The notes beneath the pieces were generated by a model that searched no databases, was not told the origin of the DNA, and was given only the letters and a program-made list of their open reading frames with translations. From assembly GCA_031372145.1 (NCBI GenBank), contig JANMKR010000095.1:1-12922 (forward strand): a DNA stretch of 12,922 nt, given 5' to 3'. This DNA comes from CALMEC01 sp031372145 (GTDB lineage: Bacteria; Actinomycetota; Thermoleophilia; Miltoncostaeales; Miltoncostaeaceae). Below, one piece after another: positions 1-7,434 of this stretch (positions are counted from its first letter, which is position 1; each line of letters starts with the position of its first letter). A program made the translations under genes and the position numbers.

Positions 1-655
1 TGGCGCGATCGCCCGCGCCGCGGATGCCGACAAGGACCAGAGCTACATGCTCGCCATGCTCGACCGGCAGACCATCGCGCGCCTCGAGTTCCCGCTGGGC
101 GAGCTGACCAAGCATCAGGTGCGTGACCTGGCCCGGGACGCTGCCCTGCCCGCAGCAGACGCGGTCGAAAGCCAGGAGGTCTGCTTCGTCGGCGTCGGCG
201 GCTACGTGCCGTTCCTCGAGCGGGTGGCGGGCATGAGCGCCATCCCGGGGCCGATCATCGACGACGGCGGCACCCGGATCGGCACCCACGAGGGCTACTG
301 GCGCTACACGGTCGGCCAACGGCGCGGTCTCGGCGTCTCAGCCGACGGGCCGCGGTATGTCCTTGGAACCGACGCGGCCACAAACACCGTCACGGTCGGC
401 CCCCGCGAACTCCTCGCGACGACCGAGATCGAGCTGCGCCCGTTCACGCTCAACGAATCGGTCGAGGGCGCCCACCTGGAGGTGCGCGTGCGATACCGTG
501 GCAGAGCCCTTCGCGGCCAGGCACACCCGGCGGCCGATGGGCTTCGGGTCACGCTCCTGGATCCAGCGGATGGCGTCGCCCCGGGCCAGACCGCAGCCCT
601 GTACCGGGACGGCCGGCTGGTCGGCGCGGGAGTGATCATCGGAAAGGACGTGTAG
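1..655 (+). CDS. mnmA: tRNA-specific 2-thiouridylase MnmA, C-terminal part (5' end outside window)
   Basis: MnmA makes the 2-thio group of uridine 34 in Lys, Glu and Gln tRNAs, using ATP to adenylate the base and a persulfide sulfur supplied by a cysteine desulfurase relay. The reading frame is open from base 2, so the gene starts upstream; 217 residues are visible. The fragment opens just before the family motif DKDQSYML (bases 29-52), followed by FPLGELTKHQVR. The second catalytic cysteine lies in SQEVCFVG (Cys codon 182-184). The C-terminal beta-barrel begins with YTVGQRRGLG (about bases 302-331) and the typical N-x-V-x-VGP strand. The ATP-binding N-terminus and the first catalytic cysteine lie outside the window. 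The TAG stop overlaps the GTG start of the next gene by one base (TAGTG), which suggests translational coupling. The family assignment is secure. Confidence 0.95.
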   Translation, partial: GAIARAADADKDQSYMLAMLDRQTIARLEFPLGELTKHQVRDLARDAALPAADAVESQEVCFVGVGGYVPFLERVAGMSAIPGPIIDDGGTRIGTHEGYWRYTVGQRRGLGVSADGPRYVLGTDAATNTVTVGPRELLATTEIELRPFTLNESVEGAHLEVRVRYRGRALRGQAHPAADGLRVTLLDPADGVAPGQTAALYRDGRLVGAGVIIGKDV

Positions 656-1245
656 TGGACATCGCGTGGGCTGACGTACTTCGAGCGGCGCTGTCGTTCT
701 TCCTGATCATCGTCGGGATCGGGATCGCCTACGTCTGTTTCCGCCTGGGCGGGATGCTGCGTCGCATGTCGATGACGGTGGTGCGGGTGACCGACGAGGT
801 CGTGCCGATCCTCTCGCGTGCCCAGACCACGGTGGACGGCATCAACCTGGAACTCCAACGGGTCGACGAGATCATGGTCAGCGCCGTCAACGCCACCAAG
901 GGTGCCGAGAAGACCGTGACGTCGCTGTCCAACGCCGTCACCGCACCGGTCAAGAAAGCCTCGGGATTCGCCGCGGCGGCCAAGGAGGCGATGGCCACGT
1001 TCCGCGCCAAGCGGGCCGAAGGCGTCCACACCAAACCCACAACGGACGCCACGTCCGAGGCGGCCACCCCCCCTGCGCAGGCGGCGGCCCCCGAACCTGC
1101 GCAGCCAAAGGACGGGATCAGGGTCCAGGAACACGCAGCCACAAACGGCTCGGTTCCCGACGAGCTGCCGCCCGAACTGCGCAGCCGTGATCGCGGACCC
1201 AGCATCTCGCAGATCTCGTGGGCGCTGCCCAAGCGACGAGCGTGA
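655..1245 (+). CDS. DUF948-like membrane-anchored coiled-coil protein
   Basis: This 196-residue protein has one N-terminal membrane helix (about residues 10-29, AALSFFLIIVGIGIAYVCF). A helical heptad-like stretch follows (about 45-118), then a low-complexity Ala/Pro/Thr linker (about 125-165) and a basic tail ending LPKRRA. A short TM plus a helical segment with repeated V-x-x-I spacing is the architecture of DUF948 proteins, whose biochemical function is not established. In actinobacteria a DUF948 gene commonly sits just upstream of alaS, as here. The GTG start at 655 was chosen because it overlaps the mnmA stop and puts the TM segment at the usual distance from the N-terminus. It was probably co-transcribed with mnmA and the next small gene. 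The family call rests on architecture and context, not a search. Confidence 0.75.
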   Translation: MDIAWADVLRAALSFFLIIVGIGIAYVCFRLGGMLRRMSMTVVRVTDEVVPILSRAQTTVDGINLELQRVDEIMVSAVNATKGAEKTVTSLSNAVTAPVKKASGFAAAAKEAMATFRAKRAEGVHTKPTTDATSEAATPPAQAAAPEPAQPKDGIRVQEHAATNGSVPDELPPELRSRDRGPSISQISWALPKRRA

Positions 1246-1457
1246 AGCGCTTCGTCCTGGGCGTCCTGGGTCTGACGGGTGCGTGGCTCTGGTCGCGCGG
1301 CGCCCGCGATCCCCGCGAATGGCCAAAGCGTCTGCCCAAAGAGGTCGCCGCACTGTGGGATGACCTGGATGACGCATTCGCCGCAGGCCGCCGTGCAGCA
1401 GCTCGCCAAACCGCCGATTTCGAGGATGATCTGCGCCGGGTCAAACCCGGCCAGTAG
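1242..1457 (+). CDS. small membrane protein, 71 aa, upstream of alaS
   Basis: The start chosen is GTG 1242, which overlaps the previous stop as GTGA. An in-frame ATG at 1218 lies inside the upstream gene and would add eight residues. The product begins MKRFVLGVLGLTGAWLWSRG: a short hydrophobic segment (about residues 4-17) followed by a basic and then strongly acidic helical tail (KEVAALWDDLDDAF). In Streptomyces-type genomes a comparable small membrane protein (DUF6167 in that group) occupies the same slot between the DUF948 gene and alaS, so this may be its positional counterpart. The sequence is too short to assign a function. Third codon positions are G/C-rich and the ORF is compact, which supports it being real. 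It is co-directional and overlapping with its upstream neighbour. Function unknown. Confidence 0.7.
   Translation: MKRFVLGVLGLTGAWLWSRGARDPREWPKRLPKEVAALWDDLDDAFAAGRRAAARQTADFEDDLRRVKPGQ
1435..1451. repeat. perfect 7-bp inverted repeat upstream of alaS
   Basis: GCCGGGT-CAA-ACCCGGC is a perfect inverted repeat with a 3-base loop. It spans the last codons of the 71-aa gene and sits where the -35 region of the proposed alaS promoter would be (17 bases lie between its end and the TAGACT box). It could be an operator or an RNA hairpin at the end of the upstream transcript. There is no T tract after it, so it is not a classical intrinsic terminator. Confidence 0.5.
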
Positions 1458-1468
1458 CGGGGCGCTGG

Positions 1469-1474
1469 TAGACT
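1469..1474 (+). promoter_or_regulatory. -10 box of a (near-)leaderless alaS promoter
   Basis: TAGACT fits the actinobacterial -10 pattern TAnnnT and ends 10 bases before the alaS ATG (1485). No Shine-Dalgarno sequence precedes that ATG (the bases are TTCGACCCCG). This is the arrangement of leaderless or almost leaderless actinobacterial transcripts. No good -35 hexamer is seen; an inverted repeat occupies that position. Confidence 0.5.
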
Positions 1475-1484
1475 TTCGACCCCG

Positions 1485-4037
1485 ATGACGACCCACGACA
1501 TCCGCCGGCGCTTCCGGGAGTTTTTTGAGGAGCGCGGTCACCTGGCGGTGCCGTCCGCCCCGCTCATCCCGTACGACGACGACCCGACGGTGCTGCTGAC
1601 GATCGCCGGCATGCAGCCGCTCAAGCAGTACTTCCTGGGGACGGCCAAGCCACCCGCGCCGCGCGCGACGAGCTGCCAGAAGTGCTTTCGCACGCTCGAC
1701 ATCGACCAGGTCGGCCGGACCGCACGGCATCTGACGTTCTTCGAGATGCTCGGTAACTTCTCGTTCGGCGACTACTTCAAGCGCGAGGCCGTCAGGTTCG
1801 GGTACGAGCTCTCCACCGAGGTCTTCGGGTTCGATCCCGAGCAGATCTGGATCACGGTGTTCGAGGGCATGCCCGGCGTCCCCGCGGACGACGAGGCGAT
1901 CGACTATTGGGTCGACATGGGCATCCCGCGTGAACGCATCCAGGCCCTGGGCGAGTCCGAGAACTTCTGGAAGCTCGGACCGACCGGTCCGTGCGGGCCC
2001 AACACCGAGCTGTACCTGGATCGTGGACCCGAGTTCGGTCCCGATGGGGGACCCGCGACCGGCACGGACCGATTTCTGGAGTACTGGAACCTCGTGTTCA
2101 TGCAGTACGACCGGGCCGCCGACGGCACGCTGGCGGACCTGCCCGCGCAGAACGTCGACACCGGCGCCGGGCTGGAGCGCATCGCGGCGCTCCTGCAGGA
2201 CAAGCAATCCGTGTTCGACACCGACGCATTCTCACCGCTCATCGAGTGGGCCGGGCGGGAGAGTGGTCGCCCATACGGTCGCTCGCCCCGTGATGACCGG
2301 GCCCTGCGGGTGCTTGCCGACCACGGTCGCGGGATGACGTTCCTGGCGACCGACGGGGTACGTCCCGGCAACGAAGGTCGCGACTACATCCTGCGTCGCA
2401 TCATCCGGCGGGCGATGGCCGAGGGCTCGAGCATCGGGCTGACCCCCGAGGCCATGCCGCAGCTCGCGGGGCAGGTGGCGGACCTGTGGGGCGATGCCTA
2501 CCCCGAACTCAGAGAACGCGCCTCCGAGGTTGCGGACATCATCGGGACCGAGGCCGAGCAGTTCGCCCGCACCCTGACCCAGGGCAAACGCCTGCTGGAC
2601 GAGGTCATCGGACGCTCCAAGGGGCGGGTTTCGGGTGACGATGCGTTCCGGCTGCACGACACGTTTGGTTTTCCGCTCGACCTGACGCTCGACGCCGCCG
2701 AGCTCGCCGGGCTGGGGGTCGACACCGACGGCTTCCAGCGGTTGATGACCGATCAACGTGAACGGGCACGCGACGCGCAGGTGCGCGAGCACGATATGGC
2801 TGCCGCCACGGCAGCCGCGCTCGCCGTCTCCGGTGAGCCCTCGCTGTTTGTCGGCTACGACGAGTGGTCGACGACGACGACGGTCACCGCGGTCGCCGAC
2901 GTGGGTGGCGGCGAGGTCGTCCTCAAGCTCGCCTGCTCACCGTTCTATGCCCAGGGCGGGGGACAGGTCTCGGACCGGGGCACGGTCACCGGTCCCGACG
3001 GCAGCGGTGAGATCGTCGAGATCTACCGCATCGGCGACGACCACGTGCTGAAGCTGCGCATGGACGGTCAGATCGCGGTCGGGGACCAGGTGCAGGCCAC
3101 GGTCCACGCGCCCACGCGCCGCGCGAGCCAGGCCAACCACACGGCCACCCATGTCTTGCACTGGGCGCTTCGCGAGGTGTTCGGCACGACCACCCGGCAG
3201 GCCGGCTCTTACGTCGGGCCGGACAAGCTGCGCTTCGACTTCTCGCTGCGCGAGCGGATGAGCGAGGAGCAACGCGCCCAGATCGAGCAGATGGTCAACG
3301 CCCGCGTCGCCGACGACACCCCGGTCGGGTGGCAGGTCATGCCCCGGGCCGCTGCGGACCAACTCGGAGCGATCGGGCTGTTCGGCGAGAAATACGGCGA
3401 CCAGGTGCGCGTCGTGTCGGCGGGCGACTTCTCCAAGGAACTCTGCGGGGGCACCCACGTCTCGCGCACGGGCGAGATCGGCGCGTTCAAGATCGTGTCC
3501 GAGGGCGGCATCGGTTCGGGCACGCGTCGGATCGAGGCGTTGACCGGCGACGGCGTGGTCGCCTGGTATCGGGAGCGCGAACGCGAACTCGAGGCGCGAC
3601 TGGCAGATCGCGACGACAAGATCCACCAACTCGAAGGCGAGCTCAAACGTGCACGCAGTGGCCGCATCGATGCCGGTGCGATCGCCGCGCAGGCCGCCGA
3701 GGTCGGTGGGCTGACGGTCTTGGTGCACGAGGTCGATGCCGACGAGATGGACGATCTGCTGGCCGTCAGCGATCAGATCAAAGCCCGCCTGGGTGACGTC
3801 GCCGCGATCGTGTTGGGTGCGCGCAGCGACGGCAAGGCGATGTTGGTCGCAAACCTCGCACCGGGGGCGATCGCGGCGGGCCTCAACGCCGGTGCCATCA
3901 TCAAGCAGATCGCACCGCTCGTCGACGGCGGGGGTGGTGGGCGCGATGGCATGGCGCGGGCCGGCGGCAAGAACCCGAACGGGCTCGACGCGGCGCTGGA
4001 GACGGCGCGAACGCTCATCGCGGAGCGGGGCGCCTGA
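1485..4037 (+). CDS. alaS: alanine--tRNA ligase
   Basis: AlaRS charges tRNA(Ala) with alanine, recognising the G3:U70 pair, and edits mischarged Ser or Gly. At 850 residues it is full length (E. coli 876). The class II catalytic domain shows TSCQKCFRTLDIDQVGR (62-78), motif 2 FFEMLGNFSFGDYF (85-98) and motif 3 GAGLER (227-232). The editing domain carries its zinc set: HTATH (His552, His556) and CGGTH (Cys654, His658). An Arg/Glu-rich helical stretch (about 695-726) leads to the C-Ala domain, which ends in the glycine-rich segment GGGGRDGMARAGGK. All key residues are present, so it should be active. The ATG at 1485 gives the standard N-terminus MTTHDIRRRFREFF. Its own promoter appears to lie in the 27-base gap upstream. 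Its stop overlaps the proposed CTG start of ruvX. Confidence 0.98.
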   Translation: MTTHDIRRRFREFFEERGHLAVPSAPLIPYDDDPTVLLTIAGMQPLKQYFLGTAKPPAPRATSCQKCFRTLDIDQVGRTARHLTFFEMLGNFSFGDYFKREAVRFGYELSTEVFGFDPEQIWITVFEGMPGVPADDEAIDYWVDMGIPRERIQALGESENFWKLGPTGPCGPNTELYLDRGPEFGPDGGPATGTDRFLEYWNLVFMQYDRAADGTLADLPAQNVDTGAGLERIAALLQDKQSVFDTDAFSPLIEWAGRESGRPYGRSPRDDRALRVLADHGRGMTFLATDGVRPGNEGRDYILRRIIRRAMAEGSSIGLTPEAMPQLAGQVADLWGDAYPELRERASEVADIIGTEAEQFARTLTQGKRLLDEVIGRSKGRVSGDDAFRLHDTFGFPLDLTLDAAELAGLGVDTDGFQRLMTDQRERARDAQVREHDMAAATAAALAVSGEPSLFVGYDEWSTTTTVTAVADVGGGEVVLKLACSPFYAQGGGQVSDRGTVTGPDGSGEIVEIYRIGDDHVLKLRMDGQIAVGDQVQATVHAPTRRASQANHTATHVLHWALREVFGTTTRQAGSYVGPDKLRFDFSLRERMSEEQRAQIEQMVNARVADDTPVGWQVMPRAAADQLGAIGLFGEKYGDQVRVVSAGDFSKELCGGTHVSRTGEIGAFKIVSEGGIGSGTRRIEALTGDGVVAWYRERERELEARLADRDDKIHQLEGELKRARSGRIDAGAIAAQAAEVGGLTVLVHEVDADEMDDLLAVSDQIKARLGDVAAIVLGARSDGKAMLVANLAPGAIAAGLNAGAIIKQIAPLVDGGGGGRDGMARAGGKNPNGLDAALETARTLIAERGA
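4022..4025 (+). promoter_or_regulatory. ribosome binding site deciding a CTG start for ruvX
   Basis: GGAG at 4022-4025 lies eight bases upstream of CTG 4034, a normal Shine-Dalgarno spacing. The in-frame stretch above has no ATG, GTG or TTG that could serve instead, so this site supports CTG as the initiator. Confidence 0.5.
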
Positions 4038-4426
4038 AGGTCCTCGCACTCGATCACGGCCGCGCGCGCACCGGCGTCGCGGTGAGTGATCCCACGGGTA
4101 CGATCGCGCGCCCGCTGCCGCCCATCCGCAAGGTGGAGAGCAAGGCGGGCCGCGCCGATCTCGACCGCGTCATCGCCGAGACCCAGCCCCAGATCATCGT
4201 CGTCGGCGAGCCGCGCCACCTGTCGGGCGAGCGGGGCGAGCAGGCCCAAGCCGCGTCGGCATTCGCCGAGACCCTGCGCCGTCGTGTGACGGTGCCGGTT
4301 GAGCTGGTCGATGAACGGCTGACGACGGTTGAGGCCGGACGGCGAGCCGCCGAGTCGGGCAGCACCACCAGCGTCGACAGCCTGGCCGCCTGTGTCCTGC
4401 TCGAAGCGTTCTTGGCGCGTCGATGA
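4034..4426 (+). CDS. ruvX: RuvX/YqgF-family Holliday-junction-resolvase-like nuclease
   Basis: YqgF/RuvX proteins are small RNase H-fold nucleases linked to 16S rRNA 5'-end maturation and, in some species, Holliday-junction resolution. The proposed start is CTG 4034, overlapping the alaS stop as CTGA. It gives 130 residues beginning MKVLALDHGRARTGVAVSD, the expected first strand with catalytic Asp7. The next in-frame start, GTG 4082, would delete that strand and Asp7, so it is very unlikely. Other family marks are IIVVGEPRHLSGERG (54-67), VDERLTT with Glu94, and the C-terminal acid Asp115 in VDSLAA. The usual GLP-x-N segment reads GEPRH here, a mild deviation. The stop overlaps mltG as ATGA. 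The gene is sandwiched between alaS and mltG, its normal place in actinobacteria. The family is certain; the start codon is inferred. Confidence 0.92.
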   Translation: MKVLALDHGRARTGVAVSDPTGTIARPLPPIRKVESKAGRADLDRVIAETQPQIIVVGEPRHLSGERGEQAQAASAFAETLRRRVTVPVELVDERLTTVEAGRRAAESGSTTSVDSLAACVLLEAFLARR

Positions 4427-5304
4427 GCGCAGGACGCGGCGAATGGGAGCGCAGCGACGTTCGACGGCGCGAACGGCGGCGGCGACGGCGACGGGTGCGC
4501 CTGCTCGGCCTGGTGATGGTGCTCGCGGCGATCGGGGTCGCGGGGTGGGTCGCACTGGACCACCGCAGGTCGGGCAGCTCCACCCCGACAGTGACGATCG
4601 CCCCGCCGATCCGGTTGACGTTCCCCGAAGGGCTCCGGCGCGAGGACATGGCGAAGCTGCTGCAGGACAAGACACACCTGTCAGGGCAGGAGTACCTCGA
4701 CGCAACCGGGCCGGGCACGCGGGGCGCCGAGCGCGCCGGCGTGGCGCGTGCGACGTCGCTCGAGGGGTTCCTCTTCCCGGCGACCTACGAGATCGGCACC
4801 GAGACGACGGTTCCGTACCTGATCGACCAGCAGCTGGCCGCGTTCGACGGCAAGCTGGGGGGCATCAACCTGACGTTCGCAAAGTCACGCAACCTCACCC
4901 AATACGACGTGCTGATCATCGCCTCGATGGTGGAGCGAGAGGTCATTGAACCGTCCGAACGTCCGATCGTGGCCGGGGTCATCTACAACCGGCTCAAGCG
5001 CAAGATGCGCCTCGACATCGATGCGACGGTGCAGTACGCGGTGGGGGCGTGGCGGCCGTTGACCGCGAAGGATCTGGCGATCGACTCTCCGTACAACACG
5101 CGCAAGTTCCCGGGTCTGCCGCCTGGGCCGATCGCAAACCCCGGCCTGGCCAGCATCACGGCCGCGGCCCGCCCCAAGCAGAGTGCATTTCTCTACTACG
5201 TGGCACGTGAGGACGGGACCAACCGCCACTACTTCGCCAGGACCCTGGACGAGTTCGAGATCCTCAAGACGCGTGCCCGGGCGAACGCGGCGGCACACCC
5301 CTAG
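4423..5304 (+). CDS. mltG: endolytic murein transglycosylase MltG (YceG-like)
   Basis: MltG is a membrane-anchored lytic transglycosylase that cuts nascent peptidoglycan strands and so sets glycan length. The product has 293 residues. A polybasic N-terminus (eleven Arg between residues 14 and 26) is followed by one TM helix (about 27-46), giving a type II topology with the enzyme outside. The catalytic region shows LEGFLFPATYEI, then ASMVEREV with the catalytic Glu at 171, YNRLKRKMRLDIDATVQYA, SPYNTR, and GLPPGPIANPGLASI near the end, all YceG hallmarks. It is somewhat shorter than E. coli MltG (about 340 aa), mostly in the N-terminal half. The ATG at 4423 overlaps the ruvX stop by four bases, so the two are probably coupled. 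The gene ends only 17 bases from the end of the convergent regulator gene. Confidence 0.96.
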   Translation: MSAGRGEWERSDVRRRERRRRRRRVRLLGLVMVLAAIGVAGWVALDHRRSGSSTPTVTIAPPIRLTFPEGLRREDMAKLLQDKTHLSGQEYLDATGPGTRGAERAGVARATSLEGFLFPATYEIGTETTVPYLIDQQLAAFDGKLGGINLTFAKSRNLTQYDVLIIASMVEREVIEPSERPIVAGVIYNRLKRKMRLDIDATVQYAVGAWRPLTAKDLAIDSPYNTRKFPGLPPGPIANPGLASITAAARPKQSAFLYYVAREDGTNRHYFARTLDEFEILKTRARANAAAHP

Positions 5305-5321
5305 CCAGGAGCCGGTTCAGC

Positions 5322-6359
5322 TCACGAGGTGCGGACGTCGATGGCCCAGGACGAGCCGGCGGTCTGCTTGGTGAAGGTCTTCATCTCGGTCGCGATGGTC
5401 ACGGCCTCGGCGTAGTGGGAATACGTGCGTCGCTCGGTGGTCGTGACGCCGATCGACACCGACACGAGCGGGAACCGCTGCAGCTCACCGCGACGGTTGA
5501 GGGTCTCGATGAAACCCCGGCCACGATCGATCTCGTCGTAGGCGGAGGGGATGGCTGCGTCGAACCGGGCGATCACCGCCTCGGCCAGCTGCTGCTCTTG
5601 TCCGAGCGCGCCGATGACGACGAAGTCGTCGCCGCCGACGTGCCCGACGAACGTCTCGGGGCCGCCAAGCTCCATCGCCACGTCCTGCAGGACGCCTGCG
5701 GTCATCTGGATGACGCGATCACCCTGCAGGAAGCCGTATTTGTCGTTGTAGGCCTTGAAGTTGTCCAAGTCGACGTACAGCAGCGAGAAGTGTGTCTGGC
5801 GCCGTACGCGTCGCTCGATCTCCTCCTGGATGCGGACGTTTCCGGGCAGCCGCGTCAGCGGTGATTGCGCACGCAAGACCGTCGCACGCCGCAGCGCGCC
5901 TTTGACGCGTGCCAGGAGCTCCTCGATGTCGAAGGGCTTGACGATGTAGTCGTCCGCACCGGCGTCGAAGCCCTCGAGCTTGGCGGCGGAGTCGTTCTTG
6001 GCCGTCACGAGAATGATCGTCGAACTGGCGGTTCGGGGGTCCTCACGCAGGTGCCGCGTCAGCTGCACACCGTCGATCCCGGGCATCACGACGTCTGCCA
6101 GCACCAGGTCGGGGCAGCGCTCCAAGGCCATTGCCAGGGCGACACGGCCGTCGTGGGCGATCCGGACGTTCAGGCCCGCCGAGGTCAACCCCATCTCGAG
6201 CAACCGCGCCATGGTGGGCGAATCGTCGACGACGAGGATCTCCTCGATTCCAGGCGCCACGTCCGCATCGGTCTGGGGGGCGGATGTCGACGGCAGCGAT
6301 TCCACCGGCCCTGTGGTCGGCGTTTTGGGGGTCGCAGCGGGGGTTGCGTGCACGGGCAT
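5322..6359 (-). CDS. response regulator with C-terminal degenerate GGDEF domain
   Basis: This two-domain protein has 345 residues from the chosen ATG. A Pro/Thr/Ala-rich leader (about 1-36) precedes a receiver domain: ILVVDDS (acidic pair Asp45/46), phospho-acceptor Asp89 in LVLADVVMPG, Thr119 in LVTAK, Lys141 in IVKPF. A GGDEF-type domain follows, with DLDNFKAYND (197-206) and GGDDF (242-246). GGDDF differs from active GG[D/E]EF at the fourth, metal/catalytic position, and no RxxD product-inhibition site lies five residues upstream. Cyclic-di-GMP synthesis is therefore possible but doubtful. A TTG at 6398 would add 13 residues whose codons are unusually A/T-ending, and ATG 6359 avoids this. 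The gene lies downstream of aroE, 64 bases away, and converges on mltG. Its proximity to pilB suggests a role in pilus or motility signalling, but this is inference. Confidence 0.9.
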   Translation of the reverse strand: MPVHATPAATPKTPTTGPVESLPSTSAPQTDADVAPGIEEILVVDDSPTMARLLEMGLTSAGLNVRIAHDGRVALAMALERCPDLVLADVVMPGIDGVQLTRHLREDPRTASSTIILVTAKNDSAAKLEGFDAGADDYIVKPFDIEELLARVKGALRRATVLRAQSPLTRLPGNVRIQEEIERRVRRQTHFSLLYVDLDNFKAYNDKYGFLQGDRVIQMTAGVLQDVAMELGGPETFVGHVGGDDFVVIGALGQEQQLAEAVIARFDAAIPSAYDEIDRGRGFIETLNRRGELQRFPLVSVSIGVTTTERRTYSHYAEAVTIATEMKTFTKQTAGSSWAIDVRTS

Positions 6360-6367
6360 CACATCAG

Positions 6368-6398
6368 GTGATATCGGCCGAAACGCCCTGTAAGTCAA
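6368..6398 (-). promoter_or_regulatory. candidate promoter of the REC-GGDEF gene
   Basis: On the minus strand a TTGACT (6398-6393) matches the -35 consensus in five of six bases. TATCAC (6373-6368) is a weak -10, 19 bases downstream; GATATC (6375-6370) is an alternative at 17 bases. The TATCAC box ends eight bases before ATG 6359, and no Shine-Dalgarno is seen there, so the transcript could be nearly leaderless. The call is weak because the spacing or the -10 must be compromised. Confidence 0.35.
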
Positions 6399-6423
6399 CG
6401 TTCTCGTGGCATTGGTCGCACGT

Positions 6424-7248
6424 TTACCTTTGACGTCTCAGTGCGTCGCCCATGACGTCCACCGGGGCGGTGTGCCCCGTCCAACGCTCGAACGCCGCCG
6501 CGCCCTGGTGCAGCAGCATTGCAAGTCCATCCACGGTGCGTGCGCCTCGCGCTGCGGCCGCCGCCGACCACGGCGTTCCTGCGGGGCGGTACACCAGGTC
6601 GTAGACCACCTGGTTGGGGCCGATTCCGGCGAGCGGCAGCTCGAGAGGGACCTCGTCCGAGCCCATCCCCAGGCTCGTCGCGTTGACCACGAGGGTGGCT
6701 TCGGACGCAGCGGCGTTGAGCGCGACGGGGTCGAACGGCACCACCCAGCCCAAGTCGGCGGCCTTCTGGGGGCTGCGGTTGGACACGAGCAGGCGTCCGC
6801 CACGCGACGTGACGGCGTGGGCCACGGCGCGCGCGGCACCGCCCCCGCCGATCAACAGGACCACGCCCGCCGCGACATCCTCGGGGATCGCCTCGTCCAG
6901 GGCACGTTGAAAGCCTTCCGCGTCGGTGTTGTCCGCCCGGAACCCACCCGCACCATCTGGAATCAGGGTATTCGCGGCGCCGATGGCGGTCGCGGCGTCC
7001 GAAACCGACGAGCAATGCGCCATCACCGTCTGCTTGTGCGGGATCGTCACGTTGAGCCCGCTGCATCCGGCAGCCGCCAAGCCTGCGATGGCTTGTTGGA
7101 CGCGCGCATCCTCGACCGCAAAGGCCAGGTATGCCCAGTTGAGCCCACACGCGGCGAACGCCGCATTGTGCATTGCCGGTGAAAGGGAGTGGGACACGGG
7201 CCATCCGATGATCCCGGTGAACCGTGTCGTTGCGTCGAGTGGGGCCAC
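6424..7248 (-). CDS. aroE: shikimate dehydrogenase (NADP+)
   Basis: AroE reduces 3-dehydroshikimate to shikimate with NADPH in the aromatic amino acid pathway. From GTG 7248 the protein has 274 residues, the normal length. Shikimate-binding SHSLSPAMHNAAF (Ser21, Ser23), the catalytic Lys72 in NVTIPHKQ, Asn93 in GAANTL and catalytic Asp109 in DNTDAEGF are all present. The nucleotide-binding loop is GGGGAARAV (134-142), followed by NRSPQKA. NATSLGM and the C-terminal DGLAMLLHQGAAAFE complete the family pattern. An upstream TTG at 7278 would add ten residues. GTG 7248 is preferred because a TAGGTT -10-like box ends eight bases before it and no ribosome site is visible for either. aroE normally follows mltG on the same strand in actinobacteria; here it is on the opposite strand with the regulator gene between. 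Confidence 0.95.
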   Translation of the reverse strand: MAPLDATTRFTGIIGWPVSHSLSPAMHNAAFAACGLNWAYLAFAVEDARVQQAIAGLAAAGCSGLNVTIPHKQTVMAHCSSVSDAATAIGAANTLIPDGAGGFRADNTDAEGFQRALDEAIPEDVAAGVVLLIGGGGAARAVAHAVTSRGGRLLVSNRSPQKAADLGWVVPFDPVALNAAASEATLVVNATSLGMGSDEVPLELPLAGIGPNQVVYDLVYRPAGTPWSAAAAARGARTVDGLAMLLHQGAAAFERWTGHTAPVDVMGDALRRQR

Positions 7249-7256
7249 GACGCCGA

Positions 7257-7262
7257 AACCTA
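7257..7262 (-). promoter_or_regulatory. -10-like box of a possible leaderless aroE promoter
   Basis: TAGGTT on the minus strand fits TAnnnT and ends eight bases before GTG 7248. The arrangement resembles the alaS promoter in this window. No convincing -35 hexamer is visible. If the longer TTG start were used, this box would lie inside the coding region. Confidence 0.4.
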
Positions 7263-7434
7263 GTGGTTCGACACGCAAATGACCGGCTGTTTCGCGTGAG
7301 CGAGAGCGAGCGAGACGGTGGACGCAGGCCGTGGCGAATGCCGGGAGTACCTGCCATGCCGAGGAAGCCGTATCGCGACGCTCGCAGCCGCGCGAAACCC
7401 CGTGCTATTTCGGTGTCGGACCACTCGCGTGATG

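Noticed and set aside
5309..5323. GAGC-N7-GCTC between the convergent mltG and regulator genes as a bidirectional terminator
   Set aside because: Only four base pairs with a 7-base loop and no T tract on either strand.
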